A stretch of 64,000 nt of DNA from Mesorhizobium temperatum (GCF_002284575.1 NZ_NPKJ01000050.1:1-64000), one strand, 5' to 3'; shown: positions 8,063-17,687, counted from the stretch's first letter. Notes: generated from the sequence alone by a model not told the origin. Made by a program: numbers and translations.

Positions 8063-11000
8063 ATGACCGAAGATCACGATCAAACCGGGCGCGCTTTCGC
8101 CCAAGAACCAGAATGGGATCGGCCGGATGACGGCGGCGAAGCAGTCGGGCGAAGCGAGGCGTTTATCGAGGCCGCCCAGCCGATCTCGCAGTCTTTGCTC
8201 CGTCATACCAAGGCGGTCGATCGTTCGGTGAAAGAACTGGACGATGTCGTTGCCGAATTGCGGCGCATAGCGGACGCGCGGCCAACCGAAACACCAACGT
8301 CGCTTCGCAACGGGACGCCCGCCAAGGTCACCGAAGAAGTGCGTCTTTTCACCGCGCCTTTACCTGGTGATAACCGCGCTCAGCCACGCGAGGTGCAACC
8401 ACCCTCTCCCCAAGGAAAAGCGCCTTTGGCTCCGCCGCGGGGCACGCCCACTGCTCCAGCCGCAGACAGCGTTAGAAAGCCCGACCCAATCCGGCTACTG
8501 ACCCCTCGGATGTCCGAGCCGGCGCAGCGCGCCGTATCACCAATGGCGCTTCGCAACGGGACGCCCGCCAAGATCACCGAAGAGGCGCGTCCTTTCACCG
8601 CGCCTTTACCTGGTGATAACCACGCTCAGCCACGCGAGGTGCAACCACCCTCTCCCCAAGGAAAAGCGCCTTTGGCTCCGCCGCGGGGCACGCCCACTGC
8701 TCCAGCCGCAGACAGCGTTAGAAAGCCCGACCCAATCCGGCTACTGACCCCTCGGATGTCCGAGCCGGCGCAGCGCGCCGTATCACCAATGGCGCTTCGC
8801 AACGGGACGCCCGCCAAGATCACCGAAGAGGCGCGTCCTTTCACCGCGCCTTTACCTGGTGATAACCACGCTCAGCCACGCGAGGTGCAACCACCCTCTC
8901 CCCAAGGAAAAGCGCCTTTGGCTCCGCCGCGGGGCACGCCCACTGCTCCAGCCGCAGACAGCGTTAGAAAGCCCGACCCAATCCGGCTACTGACCCCTCG
9001 GATGTCCGAGCCGGCGCAGCGCGCCGTATCACCAATGGCGCTTCGCAACGGGACGCCCGCCAAGATCACCGAAGAGGCGCGTCCTTTCACCGCGCCTTTA
9101 CCTGGTGATAACCACGCTCAGCCACGCGAGGTGCAACCACCCTCTCCCCAAGGAAAAGCGCCTTTGGCTCCGCCGCGGGGCACGCCCACTGCTCCAGCCG
9201 CAGACAGCGTTAGTAAGCCCGACCCAATCCGGCCACTGACCCCTCGGATCTCCGAGCCGGCGCAGCGCGCCGTATCACCAACGGAAGAACCCGCGCGCAA
9301 GCCCGAGTCAGAAATATTGGAACGGAAGACGCCGAACGCGCCGAAGGACGCGCCCGGGAAGCAGGACCAGCCGAGCGCGCGAGTAGTTGAGCCGCCCGCG
9401 CAGGAGATGAAGAACAAGCCGGTTCTGCCCGGCGTGACAATCGAGGGCGACCGCGGTCCCTTGCTTGCCCGGGAACTGCCTGGCAGCGGCGGTCCGACCG
9501 GAACCCGTAAGGGGGGCGGTGGTGGCGGCGGGAATGGCGGCGGTGGCGGCGTGTTCCACAAGCGTCTCGGCCCAGTCGATCTCTCGGCAAGCCTCACAGC
9601 CGGCCTTCGCGCGGTCAAGAAGAACCTCATCGCGGTGATGATCTTCACGATCGCGACCAACGTGCTGGTGCTTGCGATACCAGTTTACCTCTTCCAGATT
9701 TCGGATCGCGTCCTGACGAGCCGCTCGGTCGACACCCTGGTGATGCTGACGGTCGTGATCGTCGGCGCGGTCATCCTGCAGTCGGTATTTGACGCCATCC
9801 GGCGCTTCATCCTGATGCGCACAGCGGTCGAGGTCGCCGCCCAACTAGGCGGACCAATCCTCAGCGCAGCCGCCAGGGCTTCACTGCACAGCAATGGGCG
9901 CGAATATCAGACGCTGGGGGATCTTCAGCAACTGCGTACGTTTCTGGTGTCCGGCACGTTGCTGTCTCTTCTCGATGCGCCGATGGCCCCGTTATTCATG
10001 CTGGCGATATTCCTGATCCACCCCGACCTCGGCTTCATCGTCGTGGCAACTGCGTTGCTGCTGCTGGCCATCACGCTCGCCAACCAGCGCGCAACCGCAA
10101 AGCCGTTCGGCGAGGCCAACACCAGCCAAACCAAAGCCAACCTCCACGTCGATTCGATGTCGCGAAACTCGCAGATCATCAACGCGCTCGCGATGATCCC
10201 GGAAGCCGTGTGGATCTGGGGCAAGGATACGGGCAACTCGCTCAAATGGCAGGTCATCGCTCAGGACCGAAACATAGCCTTTGCTTCTCTTTCCAAGGGC
10301 GTCCGGCTGCTGACCCAGGTCATGATGCTCGGCTGGGGCGCCTATCTGGCCATCGAAGGCACGGTCACGGGCGGCATGGTCATCGCCGCGTCTATTATTG
10401 CCGGCCGCGCGCTTGGCCCAATCGAGGGTGCGATTGAAGGGTGGAACCAGGTTGTGCAGTCACGCGCCGCCTTTGGCCGCATCAGTGCGCTGCTGAAGGA
10501 ATCCCCGCTGAACTTCGAACGCCTGAAGCTGCCCCGTCCGGAAGGTCGCCTCGATGTCGAGCGGCTGCTGTTCGTGCCGCAAGGAACCAAACGTGTCGTG
10601 CTCAATGGCATCGGCTTTGGGCTGGAGGCCGGAGACTCGCTTGCGATCATCGGCAATTCGGGCGCCGGCAAAACGACCCTAGGCAAGATGCTCGTGGGCT
10701 CGATCCTTCCAACTTCGGGAAGCGTGCGGCTCGATCTGATGGACCTGCGAAACTGGGATCAGCGGCAATTTGGTGAAAGCATCGGCTACCTTCCTCAGGA
10801 CGTGCAGCTTTTCCCGGGGTCGATCAAGGCGAACATCGCCAGAATGCGCGAAGACGTCGACGATGGCGCAATTTACGAAGCCGCCAAGCTGGCCGATGTC
10901 CACGAACTGATCGCCTCCCTTCCGCATGGCTACGAGACCTTTGTCGCCGCCGATGGCGCGCCGCTTTCTGGCGGGCAGAAACAGCGGATCGCTTTGGCGC

Positions 11001-11290
11001 GTGCCTTTTTCGGCGGCCCGAGGTTGGTGGTCCTCGATGAGCCGAACTCAAACCTCGACACCGCTGGCGAGTTGGCTTTGTCGCGCGCTCTACAGCAAGC
11101 CAAAGAGCAAAGGATCACGATGGTCACGATCACGCAGCGGCCTGCTTTGCTGCAGACCGTGGATAAGATCCTGGTGCTCGTCAACGGCACCGTGGCTCTT
11201 TTCGGGATGCGTCAGGACGTCCTTCAGGCTTTGGCGGCGCGCGGAATGAGCCTCGACGGCGGCCATTTTGCCAATATTCAGGTCAAATGA
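8063..11290 (+). CDS. Type I secretion permease/ATPase (PrtD family) with long Pro-rich N-terminal extension
   Basis: 1075 residues from ATG at 8063; a GTG at 8039 overlapping the previous stop lacks a ribosome site. Residues 1-80 are acidic and helical, 81-408 are four 82-residue repeats, then a Gly-rich linker (about 480-495). The transporter core follows: membrane domain from about 515 (LIAVMIFTIATNVLVLAIPVYLF), Walker A GNSGAGKTT, signature LSGGQKQRIALARAF, Walker B LVVLDEP. No C39 peptidase domain is present. PrtD-type exporters are usually near 580 residues, so about 490 residues are extra. The HlyD-family partner follows 12 bp later. Substrates are probably the two upstream proteins. 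No TolC-type outer membrane gene is in the window. Confidence 0.9.
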   Translation: MTEDHDQTGRAFAQEPEWDRPDDGGEAVGRSEAFIEAAQPISQSLLRHTKAVDRSVKELDDVVAELRRIADARPTETPTSLRNGTPAKVTEEVRLFTAPLPGDNRAQPREVQPPSPQGKAPLAPPRGTPTAPAADSVRKPDPIRLLTPRMSEPAQRAVSPMALRNGTPAKITEEARPFTAPLPGDNHAQPREVQPPSPQGKAPLAPPRGTPTAPAADSVRKPDPIRLLTPRMSEPAQRAVSPMALRNGTPAKITEEARPFTAPLPGDNHAQPREVQPPSPQGKAPLAPPRGTPTAPAADSVRKPDPIRLLTPRMSEPAQRAVSPMALRNGTPAKITEEARPFTAPLPGDNHAQPREVQPPSPQGKAPLAPPRGTPTAPAADSVSKPDPIRPLTPRISEPAQRAVSPTEEPARKPESEILERKTPNAPKDAPGKQDQPSARVVEPPAQEMKNKPVLPGVTIEGDRGPLLARELPGSGGPTGTRKGGGGGGGNGGGGGVFHKRLGPVDLSASLTAGLRAVKKNLIAVMIFTIATNVLVLAIPVYLFQISDRVLTSRSVDTLVMLTVVIVGAVILQSVFDAIRRFILMRTAVEVAAQLGGPILSAAARASLHSNGREYQTLGDLQQLRTFLVSGTLLSLLDAPMAPLFMLAIFLIHPDLGFIVVATALLLLAITLANQRATAKPFGEANTSQTKANLHVDSMSRNSQIINALAMIPEAVWIWGKDTGNSLKWQVIAQDRNIAFASLSKGVRLLTQVMMLGWGAYLAIEGTVTGGMVIAASIIAGRALGPIEGAIEGWNQVVQSRAAFGRISALLKESPLNFERLKLPRPEGRLDVERLLFVPQGTKRVVLNGIGFGLEAGDSLAIIGNSGAGKTTLGKMLVGSILPTSGSVRLDLMDLRNWDQRQFGESIGYLPQDVQLFPGSIKANIARMREDVDDGAIYEAAKLADVHELIASLPHGYETFVAADGAPLSGGQKQRIALARAFFGGPRLVVLDEPNSNLDTAGELALSRALQQAKEQRITMVTITQRPALLQTVDKILVLVNGTVALFGMRQDVLQALAARGMSLDGGHFANIQVK
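8303..9286 (+). repeat. Four tandem 246-bp in-frame repeats
   Basis: Units begin at 8303, 8549, 8795 and 9041. Units 2 and 3 appear identical at the nucleotide level; unit 1 differs at a few bases near its start and unit 4 at a few near its end. Each encodes 82 residues starting LRNGTPAK and rich in Pro, Ala and Arg. Length is a multiple of three, so copy number can change without breaking the frame. Near-identity points to recent expansion or gene conversion. Confidence 0.97.
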
Positions 11291-11302
11291 GAGAGATCGG
11301 CC

Positions 11303-12640
11303 GTGAAGGACATAGCTAAGATCGAAGACGCTCAATGGTATGGCGCCGTTCCGCGTTCCATTTGGAAGCAGACGACCGCTGGATTGCTGCTGATGGCCGT
11401 CAGCTTCGGAGGATTTGGCACCTGGGCATTCACAGCACCCCTCGCAGCCGCGATTATCGCGCAAGGAAGCTTCGTGGCCACTGGGCAGAACAAGATCATC
11501 CAGCACCTGGAAGGGGGTATCATCAAGGAGCTTCTGGTTAGCGAAGGCGACCATGTCGAAACCAATCAGCCTTTGGTGCTGCTCGACGAAACGGCCGCGC
11601 GGGCAAAGGAACGGCAGTTGTTCTTCCGACAGGCGCGACTCGAAGCGATCGTGGCGCGCTTGACCGCCGAAGTGCATGGGGCGGAGACGATTCAGTTCCC
11701 GGCCATAATAACTGAAAATCGCGACGACCCGGAAATTGCTTCGATCGTACAAAGCCAGCGTCTCAACTTCGAGGGCTCGCGCACCAAATTAAGCAGTGAG
11801 ATCCGATTGCTCGACCAGAACATCGGAGCTCTGAAGTTCCGGGCGGGCGGTTATGAGCAGTTGCTGAAAGCGGTTGCGATACAGCTCGGTCTTCTACGGG
11901 AGGAATACAACGGCAAGAAGATCCTCCTCGACCAAGGGTTGATCCGCGCGACCGAGATCAAGGCGATTCAGCGCGCGATAGCAGATGCCGAAGGGCAGAT
12001 GGGGCGGCTCTCAGCCGAGATATCCGAGACCGGCGCCCAGGTCGTCAAGCACGAACAGGAGATGCGGCAGACAGAAAACGCCTACCGCCAGGCGGCGCTC
12101 GACGAGCTCGAGGGCGTTGAAGCCGAACTGGACAGCATCCGCGAACAGTCCCGCGAGGCGCAGAACGTGCTGCGCCGAGCGACGATCCATGCGCCGGTTT
12201 CAGGCACTGTCGTGCGGATATTCTACCACACGTCCGGCGGCGTGATCGAGAGCGGCAAGAGCATCATGGAGATCTTGCCGGCGAATGTGCCGCTTATCAT
12301 AGAAGCGCAGGTGCCGCGGACCGAGATCGACAATGTGAAGGTCGGACAAAAGGCGACGGTACGGCTGGTCGCGCTCAACGCGCGCACGACGCCGGTTCTG
12401 AACGGCGAAGTTTACTACGTCTCTGCCGACTCGCTCCCCGACGCCTCCGGTCCTACCGCAAAGGAGGTTTATCTGGCGCGCGTCAACCTGCCAGTCAGCG
12501 AACTGGCTCGCGCGCCTGGATTTGCTCCGACGCCTGGCATGCCCGCCGAAATTCTCATCCAGACTGCGGAGCGGACCTTTTTCAACTACCTGTCCAAGCC
12601 GATCAAGGACAGCATGGCCAGGGCATTTATGGAGCGCTGA
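11303..12640 (+). CDS. Type I secretion membrane fusion protein (HlyD/PrtE family)
   Basis: 445 residues from GTG with GAGAG upstream. One N-terminal transmembrane helix (about residues 22-45), then a biotinyl-lipoyl half-motif (QGSFVATGQNKIIQHLEGG), a long coiled-coil hairpin (about 95-290) and a second lipoyl half (ATIHAPVSGTVVRIFYHTSGGV), then a beta-barrel domain. Length and layout match the TIGR01843-type adaptors that bridge PrtD-like ABC transporters to an outer membrane channel. Gap to the ABC gene is 12 bp, so they form one operon. Confidence 0.92.
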   Translation: MKDIAKIEDAQWYGAVPRSIWKQTTAGLLLMAVSFGGFGTWAFTAPLAAAIIAQGSFVATGQNKIIQHLEGGIIKELLVSEGDHVETNQPLVLLDETAARAKERQLFFRQARLEAIVARLTAEVHGAETIQFPAIITENRDDPEIASIVQSQRLNFEGSRTKLSSEIRLLDQNIGALKFRAGGYEQLLKAVAIQLGLLREEYNGKKILLDQGLIRATEIKAIQRAIADAEGQMGRLSAEISETGAQVVKHEQEMRQTENAYRQAALDELEGVEAELDSIREQSREAQNVLRRATIHAPVSGTVVRIFYHTSGGVIESGKSIMEILPANVPLIIEAQVPRTEIDNVKVGQKATVRLVALNARTTPVLNGEVYYVSADSLPDASGPTAKEVYLARVNLPVSELARAPGFAPTPGMPAEILIQTAERTFFNYLSKPIKDSMARAFMER

Positions 12641-12661
12641 TCGTATAAGCGGGGGGTAAAT

Positions 12662-14350
12662 ATGCAGATCGACGTCATAACACGCCCGGAAGAACTGAGG
12701 GGGCTTCGCGACAACTGGGACGACCTCTACGCCAGGGATCCCGACGCGCATTTCTTCGTCTCTTGGGACTTTCTTTCCCACTATCTTCGACGCTTCGACG
12801 GTGACTGGTTCATTTTGGCGGCGCGCAAGGGGCCGCCGGGCTCTCCCTATGTCGCGCTCCTGCCGCTCCGGCTGCGCACCAGGATGAGGAGGAATACCGG
12901 CGAACTCTACCATGAAGTGTATATGGGGGGAAACCACGCAGCCGACTATACCGGCATCCTCTGCGCGCCGGAATACGCCTACCGGGCAATCGCGGTTTTC
13001 GCGAAGCATCTGAAGACGATGCATTGGGCCAGCCTGCATTTGGAAAACCTGCGGATGTCGGAACGCAGGATAAGCTGGCTGACGGAGCACCTTTCCGACA
13101 ATCGGCTGACAATGCGTCGGATGAGGCGCGTCAATCAGGTTGACAATGTTGACAACTGCATATGCCCGGCGATCGACCTCCCGTCCTCATGGGAAGATTA
13201 TCTTCTGCAGAATCTCAGCACTAACACCCGCCAAAAGATGCGGAGATTTCTCCGGAAGCTGGAGAACTCTGGCGAGTTTCGCATAACGCATGCCGACGCC
13301 TCTACCATCGAGCGCGATATCGAAATCTTGCTCGAGTTCTGGCGCATTAAGTGGACGCCGCGGAAGGGGAATCTCGTTCCCGGCCTGGTCAAGAGCAACC
13401 GACTGCTGTTCAGGCAAGCTTTCGAAAGCGGCACGCTGTTTCTGCCTGTGCTTTGGCACGGCGACCGGCCCTTGAGCGCTCTCGCGATCTTCCTCGATCC
13501 GGTCAAGAAGAGCATGCTGTTCCACATGGTCGGGCGCGACGAGACGGCCGACATGCTGCCGTCGGGACTGGTCCTGCACGGTTATTGCATCCGCCGCGCG
13601 ATCGAGAAGGGTTTCCGGACATACGATTTCCTGCGCGGCAACGAACCTTACAAATATTCCTTCGGTACCCACGACACCGTCCTCAACTGCACGCTGGTGC
13701 GAACCAAAACCGGCCGGAACCTTGGCGACCGGCTGGACAGGCGATCGTTGGGCGGCGCGTTGCAGGAGGCGGCCCGCTTCCACAAGAAAGGTTGGTTCAT
13801 CCAGGCTGAGAACGTCTATCGCCAGATCCTGAACACCGAGCCGACGCATGATCAGGCTCTGTACGGACTCGGTCACGTTCTGGGTACGAAGGGCGATCAC
13901 CGTCAGGCTGCGGAATGCTTCGGCACGCTTGCAGCTATGTCGCCGCAATCTGTAAACGCCTGGCTTTGCCTGGGCATTGCGCAGCAGTCGCTAAACGACC
14001 ACTCCGCGGCCATCGAGTCGTTTGGACGAGCCACGGACCTCGATCCAGGCCTCACCCTAGCGCGTTATGCGCGGGGCCGCAGCCTTCTCGCCCTTCAGCG
14101 GACGGATGAGGCGGCCCAGGCTTTCACGCTGGTGCTTGAGAATGGATCGCCCGCGCCCGCGGAAACTGCCCTGCGCGCCAAGGCCCGGCGACAATTGCAG
14201 CAGTTGAGGACAGCCAAGCCGCTCTACATTCTAAAGAAACCTGAGCGCGAGACGCCCGTCATCCAGCCGTCGGTGCCGCTGGGGCTGACAAATCTGCTCA
14301 AGGTTGCGCGGCCGGCAACCACGAGCCGCTCCATCTCTTCTGTTGCTTGA
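12662..14350 (+). CDS. GNAT/BioF2-like acetyltransferase fused to TPR repeats
   Basis: 562 residues, GGGGGG 5-6 nt before ATG. Residues 1-370 match the FemAB/CelD-like Acetyltransf_6 fold, with the typical late motif YDFLRGNEPYKYSFG. Residues about 375-520 contain TPR-like helices (WFIQAENVYRQILNTEPTHDQALYGLG ... units of 34). Relatives act in polysaccharide or peptidoglycan modification or as peptidyl transferases. It is last in the plus-strand secretion run, 21 bp after the HlyD gene, so it may acylate the exported proteins or a surface polymer; this is inference. The TPR part suggests docking to a partner. Confidence 0.8.
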   Translation: MQIDVITRPEELRGLRDNWDDLYARDPDAHFFVSWDFLSHYLRRFDGDWFILAARKGPPGSPYVALLPLRLRTRMRRNTGELYHEVYMGGNHAADYTGILCAPEYAYRAIAVFAKHLKTMHWASLHLENLRMSERRISWLTEHLSDNRLTMRRMRRVNQVDNVDNCICPAIDLPSSWEDYLLQNLSTNTRQKMRRFLRKLENSGEFRITHADASTIERDIEILLEFWRIKWTPRKGNLVPGLVKSNRLLFRQAFESGTLFLPVLWHGDRPLSALAIFLDPVKKSMLFHMVGRDETADMLPSGLVLHGYCIRRAIEKGFRTYDFLRGNEPYKYSFGTHDTVLNCTLVRTKTGRNLGDRLDRRSLGGALQEAARFHKKGWFIQAENVYRQILNTEPTHDQALYGLGHVLGTKGDHRQAAECFGTLAAMSPQSVNAWLCLGIAQQSLNDHSAAIESFGRATDLDPGLTLARYARGRSLLALQRTDEAAQAFTLVLENGSPAPAETALRAKARRQLQQLRTAKPLYILKKPERETPVIQPSVPLGLTNLLKVARPATTSRSISSVA

Positions 14351-14471
14351 CGAGGGGCTTGCCTTAGGATCACCACGCGATTGGCCCGTCAGAGCGGCCA
14401 AACGCAACGGCAATCAAGTCGGGAGAGGTCCCCTGCCGCTGCAAGCCGCTCAAACGACTCGTGCCGCCTAG

Positions 14472-15131
14472 TCATGGAGCCGGTTGGGGCCAGCGCTGCA
14501 AGGCTGCTTGGCCAGCCTCTGTAAGCGCATAGACGCCGCGCTCGGCCCTGGCGAACCAGCCATAGACGTTGTGAAGCAGGATCTTGGCAGCGCGTGGTGA
14601 AATGGTTTTCAAGTCGCGCGGGCGCTTCGGGCCGTCGACCATGGCAGCGGCGCAGGCCAGCGCATCCTGGCGGTAAGCGGTCATTATCGGCATACGCGAG
14701 CCGCCGCCGACGACAGGGTCGCCGCGACGGCGACGATGCTCGTCCACCAGGCGCGATCTTCGCCTCGGGTCTCGCCGGGGCGGCAAGGCGGCCGGGCTGA
14801 GCAGCAATTCGACGTTGCCGGCGGAACCAACCCCCAGAAGCCCGAAACCAAGCCGCCTGCAGAGTGCGCGGAACCGGCGATCATGCTCACGGCCTTTGCC
14901 GCGGGCCGACATCCGCGCCGCGAGCCAGACCTCATCGCATGACGCGGCACGATCGACACCTTGAAGTATGAGCTCGAGGTTGAACTGCAATTTCAATTCG
15001 CAGATGACGACCACGGGCGGCTCGCCGTCGCGCAACCCCACGACGTCGCAACCACCAACTTCGCCTTTGACGGTGAATTCCAGGCCCTCAAGAAACCGCT
15101 TCACCGGGATGTAAAGAGACGTTTCCTGCAT
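14472..15131 (-). CDS. DUF2161 family protein, PD-(D/E)XK nuclease-like fold
   Basis: 219 residues. The N-terminus MQETSLYIPVKRFLEG and the pattern VKGEVGGCDVVGL...VVICELKLQFN match DUF2161, predicted to have a restriction-endonuclease-like core with D and ExK catalytic residues; here D29 and ELK are visible. A short winged-helix-like C-terminus (SPRAAKILLHNVYGWF) follows. It is convergent with the secretion run. Biological role unknown; DNA processing is inferred from fold only. Confidence 0.8.
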   Translation of the reverse strand: MQETSLYIPVKRFLEGLEFTVKGEVGGCDVVGLRDGEPPVVVICELKLQFNLELILQGVDRAASCDEVWLAARMSARGKGREHDRRFRALCRRLGFGLLGVGSAGNVELLLSPAALPPRRDPRRRSRLVDEHRRRRGDPVVGGGSRMPIMTAYRQDALACAAAMVDGPKRPRDLKTISPRAAKILLHNVYGWFARAERGVYALTEAGQAALQRWPQPAP

Positions 15132-15247
15132 GCCGGAGCCATAGCCGATTCGTGACTGGCTGGCACAGCATCACCGAAGGGCATGCCGTTCTGGGGCAGA
15201 TTTGCCGCTCGTCGAACGCATGGAAGTCTGGGATGCCAGCTCGGCCG

Positions 15248-15544
15248 CTAAGCCCTCAGCCGCCTCGCCTCGCCAGAACGCTTGCCCGGAACCATCATAT
15301 CCCTGGCCAGCAGGCGGCTCACCCGGCAGAACACCATGAACGCCCGGCAAGCCTCCTCGGTCTCGACCAGGTCGACCGTGGCGCCGAAGCAGGCATTGAA
15401 TGCGGCCTGATAGACCGGGCCTTGCCGGCGAACCGGCCAGCTTTGCAGGAAATCCAGCGCCTGTTCGACGCTGTAGATTTCCTCGACCGGCAGGCCAGGC
15501 GCGGTCGTGATGCGCACCGGCACCTCGAATTGCAATCTGTCCAT
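15248..15544 (-). CDS. DUF982 family protein
   Basis: 98 residues. The order F-x-V-P-V, then EIYSVEQALDFLQSWP, then GPVYQAAFNACFGA and a final helix with CRAFMVFCR matches DUF982, a small family found in many paralogous copies in Rhizobiales. Function is unknown. It lies upstream of the DUF2161 gene on the same strand, with a gap of about 115 bp. Confidence 0.8.
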   Translation of the reverse strand: MDRLQFEVPVRITTAPGLPVEEIYSVEQALDFLQSWPVRRQGPVYQAAFNACFGATVDLVETEEACRAFMVFCRVSRLLARDMMVPGKRSGEARRLRA

Positions 15545-15834
15545 TCCTGTCTCTCCAGAACGCGTTCCCGCAGCAGCGCCGCTCGTCGCAAAAAAGTTGC
15601 TTTGACCGGCTTTTCGCTCAGGCCTTTCTTCTTGTTCAGAAATATGTCGTCAGTGCGGACGAACACCCCGGCACGGGCCGGATAGGCACAAGATGAAGCC
15701 GCAAGACATGAATATCGTCAGCGTTCGTCCATCCTTGGCAGTTCGTCCTTGAACCTGGCGCCGTCCGGTGCCAAATCTGGGAAGATTTTCGCGCGGGCTC
15801 ATCAGAAGCCCTTTCTTCCGGCAAGACGGACACA

Positions 15835-16662
15835 ATGGTCACCTATCTCGACGCTGCCACGGCACCACTCAGAAACACCGGCCAGATCCGCCTCTATGGC
15901 GAAGAAGGCTTTGCCGGCATGCGCAAGGCCTGTGATCTCACTGCGCGCTGCCTCGACGAACTGGTGTCGATCGTCGCGCCGGGCGTCACCACCGAAACCA
16001 TCGACCGTTTCGTCTTCGAGTTCGGCATGGATCACGGCGCATTGCCGGCGACGCTCAACTATCGCGGCTACACGAAGTCGTCCTGCACCTCGATCAACCA
16101 CGTTGTCTGCCATGGCATTCCCGACAACAAGCCGCTGAAGGACGGCGACATCGTCAACATCGACGTCACCTACATTCTCGATGGCTGGCATGGCGATTCC
16201 TCGCGCATGTATCCGGTTGGCACGATCAAGCGCGCCGCAGAGCGCCTGCTCGAGGTCACGCATGAATGCCTGAGGCGCGGCATCGCGGCGATCAAGCCCG
16301 GCGCCCGCACCGGCGCCATCGGCGCCGCCATCCAGACCTATGCCGAAAGCGAGCGCTGCTCGGTGGTGCGCGATTTCTGCGGCCACGGCGTCGGCCAGCT
16401 CTTTCACGATGCGCCGAACATCCTGCACTATGGCAGCGCCAGCGAGGGCGTCGAGATGCGGCCGGGCATGATCTTCACCGTCGAACCGATGATCAATCTC
16501 GGCCGGCCGCACGTAAAAGTGCTGTCGGACGGCTGGACGGCGGTGACGCGCGACCGCTCGCTGTCGGCGCAGTACGAGCACACGATCGGCGTCACCGAGA
16601 CCGGATGCGAGATCTTCACGCTGTCGCCGAAAAACCTCGACCGCCCCGGCCTGCCGGGATAG
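15835..16662 (+). CDS. map: Type I methionine aminopeptidase
   Basis: 275 residues. Removes the initiator methionine from nascent proteins. The metal ligands are present: Asp in VNIDVTYILDGWHGDSS (two), His in FCGHGVG, Glu in FTVEPMI and Glu in QYEHT. Length matches the family. The ribosome site is weak (AAGACGG). In related rhizobia map is commonly near radC; here two genes lie between them, suggesting an insertion. Confidence 0.95.
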   Translation: MVTYLDAATAPLRNTGQIRLYGEEGFAGMRKACDLTARCLDELVSIVAPGVTTETIDRFVFEFGMDHGALPATLNYRGYTKSSCTSINHVVCHGIPDNKPLKDGDIVNIDVTYILDGWHGDSSRMYPVGTIKRAAERLLEVTHECLRRGIAAIKPGARTGAIGAAIQTYAESERCSVVRDFCGHGVGQLFHDAPNILHYGSASEGVEMRPGMIFTVEPMINLGRPHVKVLSDGWTAVTRDRSLSAQYEHTIGVTETGCEIFTLSPKNLDRPGLPG

Positions 16663-16718
16663 CTGCGCTCCGTCCATTCGACCCCGCAAGGTCGGCCAAG
16701 CGGCGCGTTGGTGCCAGC

Positions 16719-17687
16719 CTATGGGATCAGCAGCAGACTTCCGGTGGTTCGTCCCGCTTCGAGTTCAATGTGGGCTCTAGCTGCGTCGTTGAGCGCGAAT
16801 TCCTCGCCAATGGCCGCCGTGATTTTCAGATGAAAGGCGTCGATCAAGGCTGCGGCGGCTTCGGTGTAGAAAGCCTGGTCGCCGGTTGCAGCCATGATAC
16901 TCGGGTGGGCGAGAGTTCGGTTGGGTCGTAGCTGGTCGAGCGAAACCGGTGGGATCGGCCCGGCCGCCTGGCCGAAACTGACGGCAGTACCGAACGGCCG
17001 TATGCATTGGATTGTCTTGGCGAGCATGGCACCACCAATGCCATCATAGCCGACATCCACGCCTCGACCATCCGTGAGGTCCAAGACATGTTGGACAAGA
17101 TCGGCATCGCGCCCGACAATGATATGGTCGGCGCCATGAGAGCGAGCGAGAGTGGCTTTTTCCTCGGAGCTGACCGTGCCGATCACCGTTGCACCCAGAT
17201 GCTTTGCCCAACGGACCAAAATAGCCCCAAGACCACCTGCCGCGGCATGGATCAGGATGATTCCGCCCGGCTTCACAGGGTAGGTGCGATTGAGCAGCAT
17301 GTAGGCCGTCATACCCTTCAGCGTCGATGCCGCCGCGGTGTGCGACCCAACCCCGTCTGGCAGCTTGATCGCCCGCTTCGCCGGCAGCAGGCGTGTGGAG
17401 CTATAGGCGCCGACCGGAGCGCCTGCATAAGCAACACGGTCACCTGAAACAAGGAGCGTGACCTCGGAGCCAACGGCCTCCACGATTCCAGCTCCCTCGG
17501 CACCGAGGACAGCGGGATAGGAGGGCAGCGGGTAGATGCCCTTGCGATGGTAGATATCGAGAAAATTGACGCCGATCGCCTCATGACGGATACGGATTTC
17601 CTGCGGGCCGGGAGATTGCGGCGCGCACTCCAATACCCGCAGTTGATCGATGCCCCCCGTAGCGAGTAGCGTGACCGCGATATCCAT
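16719..17687 (-). CDS. NADPH:quinone oxidoreductase (zinc-less MDR family)
   Basis: 322 residues from the ATG at 17687 (GGAG 7 nt upstream; another ATG at 17693 is too close to it). GroES-like N-terminus (NFLDIYHRKGIYPLP), nucleotide-binding AAAGGLGAILVRWAKHLGA, and the quinone oxidoreductase signature region GRGVDVGYDGIGG. Catalytic zinc ligands of alcohol dehydrogenases are missing, as in the QOR branch. It reduces quinones one electron at a time in known members. Divergent from a LysR gene 79 bp away, probably its regulator. Confidence 0.9.
   Translation of the reverse strand: MDIAVTLLATGGIDQLRVLECAPQSPGPQEIRIRHEAIGVNFLDIYHRKGIYPLPSYPAVLGAEGAGIVEAVGSEVTLLVSGDRVAYAGAPVGAYSSTRLLPAKRAIKLPDGVGSHTAAASTLKGMTAYMLLNRTYPVKPGGIILIHAAAGGLGAILVRWAKHLGATVIGTVSSEEKATLARSHGADHIIVGRDADLVQHVLDLTDGRGVDVGYDGIGGAMLAKTIQCIRPFGTAVSFGQAAGPIPPVSLDQLRPNRTLAHPSIMAATGDQAFYTEAAAALIDAFHLKITAAIGEEFALNDAARAHIELEAGRTTGSLLLIP

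Noticed and set aside
8380..9090. Three identical 72-codon minus-strand frames spaced by 246 bp
   Set aside because: They arise only from the tandem repeats in the ABC transporter gene.
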